DNA of 43,198 nucleotides from Acidobacteriota bacterium (GTDB lineage: Bacteria; Acidobacteriota; Terriglobia; Acidiferrales; UBA7541), in contig JAGWOX010000004.1 in assembly GCA_028877145.1 (NCBI GenBank), forward strand, positions 1 through 43,198. The letters run 5' to 3'. The position numbers were made by a program, and so were the translations under genes. This document shows, piece after piece, positions 34,735-43,198 of the stretch. The first letter of the stretch is position 1, and each line of letters starts with the position of its first letter. Under the pieces are notes generated by a model. It did no database searches. It saw only the letters and a program-made list of their open reading frames with translations, and was not told the origin of the DNA.

Positions 34735-34758
34735 GTAGCGCCGCCCTTCAGGGCGGCA
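34735..34758 (+). repeat. Hairpin repeat, GTAGCGCCGCCC type
   Basis: GTAGC then GCCGCCCT (34740-34747), TC, AGGGCGGC (34750-34757): a perfect 8-bp stem with a 2-base loop. It shares the GTRGC opening with the other elements but has a different stem. It lies upstream of the TPR-like gene. Confidence 0.65.
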
Positions 34759-34932
34759 TCTCGTCGCGTGTAGGTAGAAAGAAATCGCAAGCCGCGGCCT
34801 GCCTCTACGCGACTTTCCCGCGCTTCTCCTCGAATCGTTGCCAGAAATACCCGTGAATTCATCTTGAGAGGTTCGCTTGCAGAGGAAGTTGCCTCGCCGC
34901 GCCATGCATCGCCTGCTGAGCGGCAGGAGCAA

Positions 34933-35355
34933 TCAATTCAGCCGGTGTTTGGGCACCGCTGGCGCTACCGGAGTTCGGATGTCGGTCTGCGTGGGAATGT
35001 CTTCCTGCCGCGCATTCTGCTCGGCACGAATCAGCAGGATGTCCCGGATGCGCGTGGTCACCACGCGGTTCCCGAACTCCAGGAACAATCCCCGCGCCGC
35101 GACGATATCTTGCTTGATCGCGCTTCCACCCCACGTGCAGCCGTTGATCGTCACCACCTGCGCCGAGCCGCCGTGACGATCGAACCACCCGCCGGAAACC
35201 TCATACAGCCCCTCGCCCAGCGCCCGGATCGCGTAGACGGAATTCTTCGTTTGCACCAATACAGAATCCCCGCTGAACAGGTCGTTCTTGCGCACGGCCT
35301 CCAGCCGGTCAGCCTCCATCGTTCGGGCTTCAAGTGTCGGAAGTAATTGGTTCAT
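34933..35355 (-). CDS. Conserved-looking hypothetical protein
   Basis: The protein has about 140 residues with no signal peptide or membrane span. A central block (GDSVLVQTKNSVYAIRALGEGLYEVSGGWFD, read in pieces as SVLVQTKNSVYAIR and LYEVSGGWFDRHG) alternates strands and looks like a small beta domain; the C-terminal third is charged (DILLIRAEQNARQED) and ends in a disordered, proline-containing tail. I do not recognise the family. The start at MNQLLPTLEA is favoured by GGTGGGG a few bases upstream; an ATG at 35382 is an alternative. It sits between the TPR-like gene and a propeller kinase on the same strand. Codon use looks like that of its neighbours. Confidence 0.6.
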   Translation of the reverse strand: MNQLLPTLEARTMEADRLEAVRKNDLFSGDSVLVQTKNSVYAIRALGEGLYEVSGGWFDRHGGSAQVVTINGCTWGGSAIKQDIVAARGLFLEFGNRVVTTRIRDILLIRAEQNARQEDIPTQTDIRTPVAPAVPKHRLN

Positions 35356-35531
35356 GCCCCACCACGGAGCAATCTCTAGCATACCCGAAAATCGGGAGCC
35401 AGAGTCTATGACTTTCCCACTAGCCTATTTCTTTAGACGCGGCATCCCTCCACGAGGTCTCCTTGAATTTCGTCGAATTCATGGCGAAACAAACGCGAAG
35501 AGAATCCTTCCGCGCCGCCAGATCCTCCGCG

Positions 35532-38345
35532 TCACGGCTGCCCCTGCGTCGCCCCTCGCAGCTCTCGAAACCAGTTCAACACCACGTGGAGTCCCGGAGT
35601 TGCGGTGATGGTCGCCGGTCCCACCGGCTGAACCATCAGGAATCGTCTGCCGTCCGGGGAAATATCGTAATCAGGCGCCAGATTGATGGTTGGTCCGCCT
35701 CGGCGTGCGAAGTCAGCTTCGAACAGCCCTCGCGGCTTCGCTGCAGAGAAAGCAGTTCCGGTGCTCACCGCCACGGCCATCATCTTGTTGCCCGAACGAT
35801 AGAACAATTCGTGTCCGCTCCGCCCCCACAGCGGCTCCGTGCCTCCACCCGAGGAAATCTGCCACTTTCCTCCCTGGCCGGAAGCTGCGGCCACGTACAC
35901 TTCGCTCTGCCCTGATTCGTCCGATACGTAAGCGATCCAGCGCCCGTCGGGAGAAAACGCCGCAGCGGCGCGGTTCCCCGGCCCCGCCAGCAACGGACGC
36001 GGCGTGTGGCTACCCACGAGGGGAAGGACCATCAGCACGCTTTGCGTGGCCGTGCCCTGAGTGCATGCGAGCAGTTTTCCATCTGGAGAAACTGAACCCG
36101 GGGCCTGAAGCATGGTTGTCGCTGTAAAATTCTGCTCGCCGCCGCTCCCGTCAACACGCCGCATCCAAAGCCCCTCGGAACCGTTCCGTACCGAATTGTA
36201 GATCACATTCTGCCCGTCCGGCGTAAGAATGGGGCCGCCGTCGCCACCCTCGGTCGCCAGCGGGCCGAGAGTGCTCCTGGTTACGTCGTAGAGCCAGACT
36301 CCCGGCGTCGTATCGTTGATTCCGACTACGATCCGCTTCCCGTCAGGCGTAACGCGCGGGTCCGCGTAGGCGTGCGGTCTAGCGGTGATCGGCTGAACCG
36401 CGCCTTGGCGATCCACCCAAACCAGCTGGCTCTTCGGCGTTGGCTGGCTGCTCTTCGGCAGGTACAGCAGCGTGCCGCTTTCGGAAAAACTGTACTCGGC
36501 GCCGCCCGAATAGGGCTGTGTCTCTACCTCGTGGATGACCGTCACCGGCGGTCCGGTGACCCGCAAACCCGACGCATCGAATGGCACGGCCAACATGTCC
36601 GTCCCCGCCACGTAGACGATGTAGCCGCCGGGCACATACCGCGGATAGCTTCCACCACGGATCAGGATTTGGTATTTGCCGGTTGCGAGCGAGACCACGG
36701 CGATGTCGGAGTGGTCGAGAGGATTCCCGGCGTGATAGACGACGTTGAAGAGAGACTGCCTCTCGCCCGGCAAAAACGATGGCCAGCGGTGCGAGCGGCT
36801 GTCTGGCTCGGGAGCTTCGTTCAGCCTCGTCACTGTCTCGGGCATTCCGCCGTTGGCCGACACCCGTTCGAGCGGACCATTGGGCGTAGGAGTGAACAGG
36901 ATCGTGTTGTCCGGGCCCCAGTCGCCGCCGCGAGCGTCCGCTGCGTCGCAGAGCGTCACGGGCGTGCCACCAGTCACCGCGATTTTCTTCAGTTTCCCCT
37001 CTGCGAAAAATGCCACCCACCTGCCGTCGGGAGAGAAGAAAGGAATACTTGCCCCTTCGGTTCCGGGCAAGGGGCTGGCTTGGGTCTGATCGAGATCGCG
37101 GACGTAGAGTTGCGACCGCTCGCCCTCTTGGAGAACGTAGGTCATGCGCGTGCCATCGGGCGAGAGTACCGCTGCCGCACCCACGTGGGTTGCGAACACG
37201 CCACCCGCGGGCGGCGCCAGCGTGAAACGCATCACCGGCGCGGCTACGGGCGCCGCCCGGTAATGAACCACGGCGAAAGCCCCCGCAATCACTGCCAGCG
37301 CCGCGACGATCCACGGCGCCGCTTGCCGCCAGCGTGGCACGAGTACCGCCGCGGCAGCCGCGGGAGCAGGCGAAGGAGAATCTTGGCTCACGCCGCTGAG
37401 CGTTTCTTCGATCGCGATCCGCGCCTCGCCGATGGCCTGCAGTCGCCGTTTCGGGTCCTTCTGCAAGCAACGCAGCAGAAGGCTCCGAATCGCACGCGGG
37501 GTGTTTGGTGGCAGCAGCGCCCAATCCGGCTCTTCCTTCACCACCGACGCCAGAATATCGGTTACGGTCTCGCCATCGAAGGGCTTGCGCCCGGTGAGCA
37601 TTTCATACAGCACGCAGCCGAACGCCCAAATGTCCGCTCGCCGATCGACCGGCTTGCCCTTGGCCTGCTCCGGCGACATGTACGCCGCCGTCCCAAGAAT
37701 GATCCCCGCCTGCGTAGCCAGCCGGCTCATCGTCGGCGAACTCGCCGGATCGCTCCCCGTAGCGCCGTCGCCTTCGAGCGCTTTCGCCAGCCCGAAATCC
37801 AGGATCTTCACCACGCCGTCCGGCGTAATCTTCACGTTCGCCGGCTTCAAGTCGCGATGCACGATCCCGCGCTCATGCGCGTATTCCAGCCCTTCGCAGA
37901 TTTGCTCCGCAATGGGCAACGCCTCCTCAACCGGAATCGCCCCCAGTGGCACGGGCACTCTTGCCCGTGCGGTTTTAGCCTCGCCGACTCCCGTCCTCTC
38001 GGCACTGGCGGGTATCGCCTTCAATCCCGCCCCGGCGCCACCCGCAATTCGTTCGGCCAGCGTCTTCCCTTCCACCAACTCCATCACCAGCGCATGCGCG
38101 CCGTCGGAATCTTCGAAGCCATAGATGGATGCAATGTTCGGATGATTCAGCGAAGCCAGCACCTTCGCTTCGCGCTCGAAGCGCCCGATGCGCTCTACGT
38201 CGGCTGCCAGCGCTTCCGGCAAAACCTTCAGTGCCACCTCGCGCTCCAGCTTCGTGTCTCGAGCGCGATATACCTCGCCCATGCCGCCCGCACCAATCGC
38301 GCCGACAACCTCGTAGACGCCAATTTTCGTGCCCGGATTCAACAC
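35532..38345 (-). CDS. Membrane Ser/Thr protein kinase with TolB/PD40-like propeller
   Basis: The protein has 937 residues from a GTG start with GGGGAC upstream. The PknB-type kinase domain (~10-330) is intact: IGAGGMGEVY, VALK with Lys40, HRDLKPAN (163-170), DFGLAK (183-188) and YMSPEQAKGK. A helix (WIVAALAVIAGAFAVVHY, near 340-360) crosses the membrane; a propeller with repeated SPDGxxxAY boxes fills the rest. Such proteins couple an external sensor to Ser/Thr phosphorylation. Between ERIAGG and IPVEEA it carries about 32 extra residues (104-135) containing AKTARARVPVPLG, translated from a hairpin repeat; the paralogues in this window lack them. The target proteins are unknown. Confidence 0.93.
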   Translation of the reverse strand: MLNPGTKIGVYEVVGAIGAGGMGEVYRARDTKLEREVALKVLPEALAADVERIGRFEREAKVLASLNHPNIASIYGFEDSDGAHALVMELVEGKTLAERIAGGAGAGLKAIPASAERTGVGEAKTARARVPVPLGAIPVEEALPIAEQICEGLEYAHERGIVHRDLKPANVKITPDGVVKILDFGLAKALEGDGATGSDPASSPTMSRLATQAGIILGTAAYMSPEQAKGKPVDRRADIWAFGCVLYEMLTGRKPFDGETVTDILASVVKEEPDWALLPPNTPRAIRSLLLRCLQKDPKRRLQAIGEARIAIEETLSGVSQDSPSPAPAAAAAVLVPRWRQAAPWIVAALAVIAGAFAVVHYRAAPVAAPVMRFTLAPPAGGVFATHVGAAAVLSPDGTRMTYVLQEGERSQLYVRDLDQTQASPLPGTEGASIPFFSPDGRWVAFFAEGKLKKIAVTGGTPVTLCDAADARGGDWGPDNTILFTPTPNGPLERVSANGGMPETVTRLNEAPEPDSRSHRWPSFLPGERQSLFNVVYHAGNPLDHSDIAVVSLATGKYQILIRGGSYPRYVPGGYIVYVAGTDMLAVPFDASGLRVTGPPVTVIHEVETQPYSGGAEYSFSESGTLLYLPKSSQPTPKSQLVWVDRQGAVQPITARPHAYADPRVTPDGKRIVVGINDTTPGVWLYDVTRSTLGPLATEGGDGGPILTPDGQNVIYNSVRNGSEGLWMRRVDGSGGEQNFTATTMLQAPGSVSPDGKLLACTQGTATQSVLMVLPLVGSHTPRPLLAGPGNRAAAAFSPDGRWIAYVSDESGQSEVYVAAASGQGGKWQISSGGGTEPLWGRSGHELFYRSGNKMMAVAVSTGTAFSAAKPRGLFEADFARRGGPTINLAPDYDISPDGRRFLMVQPVGPATITATPGLHVVLNWFRELRGATQGQP
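37946..37972 (+). repeat. Hairpin repeat element, copy 5, inside a kinase gene
   Basis: GTGG then GCACGGGCA (37949-37957), CTCT, TGCCCGTGC (37962-37970): a perfect 9-bp stem with the arms changed in parallel compared with copy 1. A second inverted repeat GGCGGG (38007-38012) / CCCGCC (38026-38031) follows, as in copy 1. The whole insert spans about 37941-38036, 96 bases, and keeps the reading frame. Confidence 0.8.
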
Positions 38346-38470
38346 CGAGTCCCCGTCTGTTCCGACGCTTCTCCTCCACAGCTCACGAGATACGGGAGAA
38401 AGCGGCCCCGAAGCATCGCCATGTTATAGGCTGCTTTTCGGCACGCGTCAACGCGGCAGAGGCTCTGTCC

Positions 38471-38518
38471 AAAAAACAAAAGGGCGGCTCGCCCAGCAGC
38501 CAGCCAGGCGAGCTGCCC
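38471..38518 (-). terminator. Rho-independent terminator of the M61 peptidase gene
   Basis: On the minus strand GGGCAGCTCGCC (38518-38507) pairs with GGCGAGCCGCCC (38493-38482) with one mismatch, followed by TTTTGTTTTTT (38481-38471). It lies about 30 bases past the peptidase stop and in front of the kinase gene, so these two are separate transcription units. Confidence 0.75.
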
Positions 38519-38549
38519 TGTTTCACTCCCTGTTTGAAGTCCCGCGTGC

Positions 38550-40439
38550 CTATTCGTGTGGCGCGTGCGCCTTCAGCACGTTCGAGTCGAGGTAGTCCGG
38601 CACGTTCGCAATGCGTTCGAGGTGCGGATACCGCGGCCCTCCGTTGTAGTCGATCGTCACGGTCTTGTAGTAGTCATCATTCTCGACGAGCAACTGAATC
38701 GCCTTCGTCGTGCTCTCCTTGATGGCCTCTTCGAGCCGGTCCGGAGAGAACGTCCGGCCGTTCACCCCGAGCACCTTCATCCCCGGAGTCACGCCCGCCT
38801 TGAACGCCGGCCCGTCCCAGATCGAATCGAGCACCTGCCCGTTGCCCGCCACGGTCAGGCCGATCGAATAGGCCGCGTCCACGGCGCCGCCGAACCGTTG
38901 CCGCACCGCGATCTCTGGCTTATCGTTGTAGATCACTTTCCATCCGCTCGCCTCCACGCCGCCCAGCGGCGCTTCGGCCGAAGTGGAATCCAGCCGCTCG
39001 TGGAAGAATTTCGCCCAGTCGTACGGCACCACTTGGTTCAGCGCATCCACGAGCTGGTCGAATGTATACGGCTTCAGCTGCGGCCCCTCATTCGGCCCGC
39101 CATAGAACAGCTTGCAGAAATCGTCGAACGATTTCTTGCCGTGGCTCTGCTGGTCGATGATCGTTGCCACCTGCAGCCAGATCAAATCGCCTTCCTCGTA
39201 GTAATCGCTGCCGCGGCGCCAGTTCATCCAGCCGCCGAAGCCGAACATCCCCGGCACGGCCGTCGCCGTATCGAGCAAATCCCGCCAGGTGCGTCCCGGA
39301 CGCCCCGGCCCGAGCGAAGCCGAAATCCCCGCCAGGTAATTGTGATAATCCTGGTCGGTCCACAATCCGCTCCGCGTCGCCATCACGTTCCCGAGGAAAT
39401 CGGTCAGGCCTTCGTAGACCCACAGCAAGTCGGTCTTCTCGGGCACTTCGTAATACGGCGTGCTCAGGTCCGCCGGCCGGCGAAATTTTCCGTTCCAGGA
39501 GTGGACGAATTCGTGCGCCAGCAGCGAGCCCACTTCGATCGACGCTTGAGGTCCGAGCAGCGCCCGCTCCGGCAACCGGCTGTCGTCGGACTCGTGATGC
39601 TCCAGCCCGAAGTGCGCCACGTAATCGCTGAGAGTCAGCAGGAAGTGGTAGTCGCGATAGTGCCGCGCGCCAAACAGCTTCCCCGCCTCCGCCACGAGGT
39701 TCGTCAGCCCCTTCTGCGTCTCGGGGCTCATATCGAGCGCTTCCGCGCTGTCGGCAACCAGATCGATTTCGTGATGGATCGATTCGCCCGGCGGCGTCAG
39801 GTTGATCGCGCGGAAATATTCACCCGCAATCACCGGGGAATCCACCAGCCGATTCAGCTCGACCGGCTTGAACGCAACTCGATTGCCCGACTGGCTCTCC
39901 ACCGGCAGCGCTGTCCCGAATTTCCAGCCGTCGGGCAGCACCAGCGTCGCGTCAAACGTCTGTTGCTCCGCGCGAATCCCGGCCAAATAGAGAAGGTTCT
40001 GGTTCCAGCTCACCACCACGAGTTTGTCTGTGGCCGATACGCCGGAGGTGTAATGCCCGCCCATTCCGCTCGGCTCGAGGTATTGAATGTCTGCGTCGAG
40101 TTCGCTCACTCCCGCCGGCACGTCCACGTGGAAGGTGAAGACGTCGAGCAGGTCGCGCGTCCACGGAATCGTTTTTCCATTCGCGCTGAATTTCAGGCCC
40201 GCAACGTTCGCGATCGGTCCGTCCGGCTGATGTTCGCCCGGAATCCATTTGGGGTAGTAAAGCGTCAGCGGCCCCGGTTTCACCGGAATCACCATGTGCG
40301 TCCGAATGATTCTTTCCGGCGCCTGCGAAGCGTCAACGGTCAACTGGATTGTGGGCCCTGTCTGCGCCAGCATCGGCGTCGCCCCCAAAAGGAGCAGCGC
40401 CGACAGGTATAAGGACAAGCGATAGCGCAATCGGAACAT
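38550..40439 (-). CDS. M61-family (glycyl) aminopeptidase with PDZ domain
   Basis: The protein has 629 residues with a signal peptide (to ...TPMLAQ). An M61 N-terminal domain (PKWIPGEHQPDGPI) is followed by the zinc site HEFVHSWNGK near residue 306, with the third ligand in YEGLTDFLGN near 341. The C-terminal part has a PDZ domain around PAFKAGVTPGMKVLGVNGR. The family comprises zinc aminopeptidases that prefer glycine or alanine at the N-terminus; here it is probably exported and acts on peptides from outside. AAGGAGG directly precedes the ATG. A terminator follows the gene, so it is probably monocistronic. It is one of two exopeptidase-type genes in this part of the window. Confidence 0.94.
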   Translation of the reverse strand: MFRLRYRLSLYLSALLLLGATPMLAQTGPTIQLTVDASQAPERIIRTHMVIPVKPGPLTLYYPKWIPGEHQPDGPIANVAGLKFSANGKTIPWTRDLLDVFTFHVDVPAGVSELDADIQYLEPSGMGGHYTSGVSATDKLVVVSWNQNLLYLAGIRAEQQTFDATLVLPDGWKFGTALPVESQSGNRVAFKPVELNRLVDSPVIAGEYFRAINLTPPGESIHHEIDLVADSAEALDMSPETQKGLTNLVAEAGKLFGARHYRDYHFLLTLSDYVAHFGLEHHESDDSRLPERALLGPQASIEVGSLLAHEFVHSWNGKFRRPADLSTPYYEVPEKTDLLWVYEGLTDFLGNVMATRSGLWTDQDYHNYLAGISASLGPGRPGRTWRDLLDTATAVPGMFGFGGWMNWRRGSDYYEEGDLIWLQVATIIDQQSHGKKSFDDFCKLFYGGPNEGPQLKPYTFDQLVDALNQVVPYDWAKFFHERLDSTSAEAPLGGVEASGWKVIYNDKPEIAVRQRFGGAVDAAYSIGLTVAGNGQVLDSIWDGPAFKAGVTPGMKVLGVNGRTFSPDRLEEAIKESTTKAIQLLVENDDYYKTVTIDYNGGPRYPHLERIANVPDYLDSNVLKAHAPHE

Positions 40440-40552
40440 TCAAATCCTCCTTAATGTGTCGCCCAATCAAATGGCTTGTGGAAACTACTGACAAACCCCG
40501 CGGCGCGCAACGATGTTAGGCCGCGCCCAAACCCCAAGTCAACGGCGCATGA

Positions 40553-40579
40553 GTGGCGCGCGCACTCTTGCCCGCGCGC
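40553..40579 (+). repeat. Hairpin repeat element, copy 6
   Basis: GTGG then GCGCGCGCA (40556-40564), CTCT, TGCCCGCGC (40569-40577), with one mismatch in the stem. It lies between the kinase stop (40599) and the M61 peptidase start. Confidence 0.7.
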
Positions 40580-40598
40580 TTCTCTTACGCACCTGGCC

Positions 40599-43198
40599 TC
40601 ATTTCGGAGTTGCCCCAGTGGCATTGAACACGATGCTCAGCGGCGGCACATGTTCCGGCTTGACGTACTCGTTCACCAGGAACCGCTTGCCATCACGGGA
40701 CACATCGTAGGTGAAGATGTCGGTGCTCGAAACGGGAGCGCGACCGTGTATCTGGAAAAGCTGTCGCGGCGCCCCGGTGGAGAATGTTCCCTCGGTGCTC
40801 ACCGGGACGGCCGTCAGCATCTGCTTCGGCCCGAGATAAAAAATCTCTTTCCCATCGGCGTTCCAGCGGGGTTCTGTGCCGCCGCCGTGCGACACCTGCC
40901 ACTTGCCCGCCGCGCCGGGGAACGTGGTCACATAAATCTCCCAATCCCCGCTCTCATTCGAGGCGTATGCCACCCATTTGCCGTCGGGGGAGATTTGCCC
41001 GTTGTTCTCGCTGCCGGCGCCTTTGAGGAACGGGCGCAGGGGACTTCCGTCGGCAGGCGCCAGGACCAGGTAGTAGCTGCCTTTCCCTGGCTCGTACGTG
41101 CACAGAATCTCCTTGTCGTCGAGAGACCAGCTATTTGGCAGAATATCGTCCGCCTCGCTTGCCCTTCTGGCGAGGCTTCTGGCCGGCTCGAGTCCATTGG
41201 CCTTCTTCAGGTGTACCTGCTGCGATGAGCCGCCTCGATAGGCGATAGTGCTGCCGTCGCGCGACCATGTCGGCACGGCCTCTTCCGATGGATCAAAGGT
41301 GAAACGGGAGTTGCTGTCGCGCGCCAGGTCCGAAATCCACACATCCACATTATTGGTTTTGAAATCGTCGCTGTCATACGCGACCTGCCTGCCATCGGGT
41401 GAAAGCGCGGGATTGGCCAGCACTCCCGCCTGTCCCACGCGCCCCAATTCCTTGCCGGTCTCATCGAGCCATGTGAGTTGCGAGCGGTTCGCGCTGTTAT
41501 TGGCGCTGTAAATCACGGCCGAATTTTCGGAGACGGCGAACGTGGCGAAATAAGTCGCAGGGGAATACGCCAACTTGTTGACAATCATGCGGGGTTCGCC
41601 GGTGACCTTTTCGGCGCGGAGGTCCAACGGTGCTGCGACCAGCGAGCCGTTCGCATCCAGGTAATAAAGCCGCCCGTCCGCATAGCCGGGGTTGGAGAGT
41701 GTCGACACCAGCTCAACCTTCTCTCGTTTCGAGAGCGAGCTGATGTAAATGCCGTTTGCACGGTTCTCTCCCGTGAAACCGCCGGCGTACATTAAAAAGT
41801 GGTCGCCATCCGGCAGAAAGAACGGCCAGCGATGCGTGGCATCCCTTGCAGCCATCAATTTGTCGGTTAGCGGCGCGACATCCGTTCCGTCCGCATTCAC
41901 GCGCCACAGCGGGCCGCCTGAATCGGGAGCGTAGATGATCACGCCTTTGCTCCCCCAGCTTCCGCCACGCGCGCTTCCCAGCAGGTTCGCCAGGTTCTGC
42001 GGCTCGCCTCCCGCGATGGCCGCCTTCTTCAATTTCCCCTCGGCAAAAAAGGCAACGTAGGCGTCGTCCGGCGACCAGAACGGATAACTCGCGCCTTCGC
42101 TCCCGGCCAGTGGGCGGGCATTGGTTGTCCCGATTCGCTCGACGTACACCATCGGTTCGCTGCCCGATTCGCCGGGAGAAACAAAAGCCAGCCAGCGGCC
42201 ATCGCTGGAAATCGCCAAATGGCTCACTTCACCCGGAACGGCGATCTCGAACTCCGCCCGCTCGTTGCTCTGGCTTGGCCGCAACATCAGATAAGCGATG
42301 CTCGCGACGAGCAGAGTTGCGAGGACACCCAGCCCGGCAAACATCCATATGCGCCGCTGTGGCGGAGCAACGCTCACAACCGGCGCTGGCGCCGTTCCCG
42401 ACAGCGTTCCCAGCGCAAACGTCAAGTCGCGCGCCGATTGGAATCGCTCGGCGGGATTCTTCTCCAGGCAGTGCCGCACGATGCGGTCCACGGCCGGAGG
42501 GATGTTCTTCCCGTCTCCGGCCAGATCGGGCGGTTCTTCCTTCAGAATCGCCGCCATCGTATCGGCCGAAGAATCTTTTTCGAACGCGCGCCGTCCCGAA
42601 AGCATTTCGTAGAGAATCGTGCCCAGCGCAAAAATGTCCGATCGCCCATCCGCCGGTTTGCCACGCACCTGCTCCGGCGACATATACCCGACCGTGCCAA
42701 GCACCACGCCCGGCTCGGTCGCGCCGCCCGCCGTCAGCGTCACGCCTTGCGTTTCGCCTGGCGCCTGAGCTTGTTTTTCCGTCAGCTTCGCCAGGCCGAA
42801 GTCGAGAATCTTCACGCGGCCGTCGTTGGTTAGAAAGATGTTCGCCGGCTTCAGATCGCGGTGAATGATTCCTTTCTCGTGCGCCGCAGCCGCGCCATGC
42901 GCCGCCTGCACCGCGACATCGATCGCCTTGCGCACCGGCACCGCCCCCTCCACCAGCCGCTCGCGCAACGTCTCGCCCTCGAGCAGTTCGGTGACGAGAT
43001 ACGGCGCGCCACCGTGCGCGCCGATATCGTAGACAGCCAGAATGTTCGGGTGATTCAGTGCTGCAACCGCGCGCGCTTCCTGCTCGAACCGCCGCAGCCG
43101 CTCCGGATCGGAAGCAAAGGATGCGGGCAGTACCTTGACGGCCACATCACGTCCCAGCCGCGTATCGCGGGCACGATACACCTCGCCCATCCCGCCCG
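40599..43198 (-). CDS. Membrane Ser/Thr protein kinase with propeller (N-terminus beyond window)
   Basis: The visible part has about 866 residues and runs off the right edge, losing roughly the first 20 residues of the kinase domain. The glycine loop ends at GGMGEVYRA; VAVKVL, HRDLKPAN, DFGLAK and YMSPEQVRGK are intact, so it should be active. A membrane helix (FAGLGVLATLLVASIAYLML) separates it from a TolB/PD40-like propeller with repeated SPDGxxVAY and SxDGxxLAF boxes. It has the same layout as the kinases at 27.6-30.2 kb and 35.5-38.3 kb, so the three are probably paralogues. The ligand sensed by the propeller is unknown. Confidence 0.93.
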   Translation of the reverse strand, partial: GGMGEVYRARDTRLGRDVAVKVLPASFASDPERLRRFEQEARAVAALNHPNILAVYDIGAHGGAPYLVTELLEGETLRERLVEGAVPVRKAIDVAVQAAHGAAAAHEKGIIHRDLKPANIFLTNDGRVKILDFGLAKLTEKQAQAPGETQGVTLTAGGATEPGVVLGTVGYMSPEQVRGKPADGRSDIFALGTILYEMLSGRRAFEKDSSADTMAAILKEEPPDLAGDGKNIPPAVDRIVRHCLEKNPAERFQSARDLTFALGTLSGTAPAPVVSVAPPQRRIWMFAGLGVLATLLVASIAYLMLRPSQSNERAEFEIAVPGEVSHLAISSDGRWLAFVSPGESGSEPMVYVERIGTTNARPLAGSEGASYPFWSPDDAYVAFFAEGKLKKAAIAGGEPQNLANLLGSARGGSWGSKGVIIYAPDSGGPLWRVNADGTDVAPLTDKLMAARDATHRWPFFLPDGDHFLMYAGGFTGENRANGIYISSLSKREKVELVSTLSNPGYADGRLYYLDANGSLVAAPLDLRAEKVTGEPRMIVNKLAYSPATYFATFAVSENSAVIYSANNSANRSQLTWLDETGKELGRVGQAGVLANPALSPDGRQVAYDSDDFKTNNVDVWISDLARDSNSRFTFDPSEEAVPTWSRDGSTIAYRGGSSQQVHLKKANGLEPARSLARRASEADDILPNSWSLDDKEILCTYEPGKGSYYLVLAPADGSPLRPFLKGAGSENNGQISPDGKWVAYASNESGDWEIYVTTFPGAAGKWQVSHGGGTEPRWNADGKEIFYLGPKQMLTAVPVSTEGTFSTGAPRQLFQIHGRAPVSSTDIFTYDVSRDGKRFLVNEYVKPEHVPPLSIVFNATGATPK

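Noticed and set aside
36372-38429. 685-codon open frame on the plus strand opposite the propeller kinase
   Set aside because: No domain, composition typical of antisense, and the opposite strand has intact kinase motifs.
38556-40412. 618-codon open frame on the plus strand opposite the M61 peptidase
   Set aside because: Antisense of a gene with signal peptide, zinc site and PDZ domain; no features of its own.

Overview
The window looks like chromosomal DNA of a GC-rich soil-type Acidobacteriota (inference). The reasons are several Ser/Thr kinases fused to TolB/PD40-like propellers, a sortilin/BNR exoprotein, S9 and M61 peptidases, a near-leaderless PadR regulator, and short hairpin repeats scattered between (and once inside) genes. 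I see no rRNA, tRNA, CRISPR array, prophage or complete IS element.

Layout. 0.2-5.4 kb: a small outer-membrane barrel gene converges on a two-gene molybdopterin oxidoreductase operon (catalytic subunit plus a fused 4x[4Fe-4S]/NrfD subunit). 5.6-6.6 kb: a MarR-GNAT fusion regulator with a palindromic operator. 6.7-16.8 kb, all minus strand: UspA, a small membrane protein, GlgX, GlgP, phosphoketolase, acetate kinase and a threonine-dehydratase-like enzyme. Divergent from these at 17.0-19.7 kb lie phosphoglucomutase and a zinc alcohol dehydrogenase. 20.1-22.4 kb: an egtB-egtD ergothioneine pair. 22.8-24.1 kb: PadR regulator and a PCYCGC-motif protein. 24.2-43.2 kb, all minus strand: sortilin-like exoprotein, propeller pseudokinase, decayed cytochrome c, frameshifted S9 peptidase, TPR-like secreted protein, an unknown protein, propeller kinase, M61 peptidase and a further propeller kinase cut by the right edge.

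How the genes fit together. The 7.7-19.7 kb block encodes a nearly continuous route from stored glycogen to acetate and ATP: GlgX debranches, GlgP releases glucose-1-P, Pgm makes glucose-6-P, phosphoketolase cleaves fructose-6-P or xylulose-5-P to acetyl-P, and AckA makes acetate and ATP. The alcohol dehydrogenase could dispose of reductant and UspA suggests stress or starvation control. Only phosphoglucose isomerase is not in the window.

Most notable observations: a hairpin repeat lies in frame inside a kinase gene, adding about 32 residues that two paralogues in the same window lack; one kinase-propeller protein has lost the catalytic HRD and DFG residues; the threonine dehydratase has a good ribosome binding site in front of an ATT codon; a cytochrome c remnant has lost the first cysteine of CxxCH; and an S9 peptidase is broken by one base in a homopolymer.
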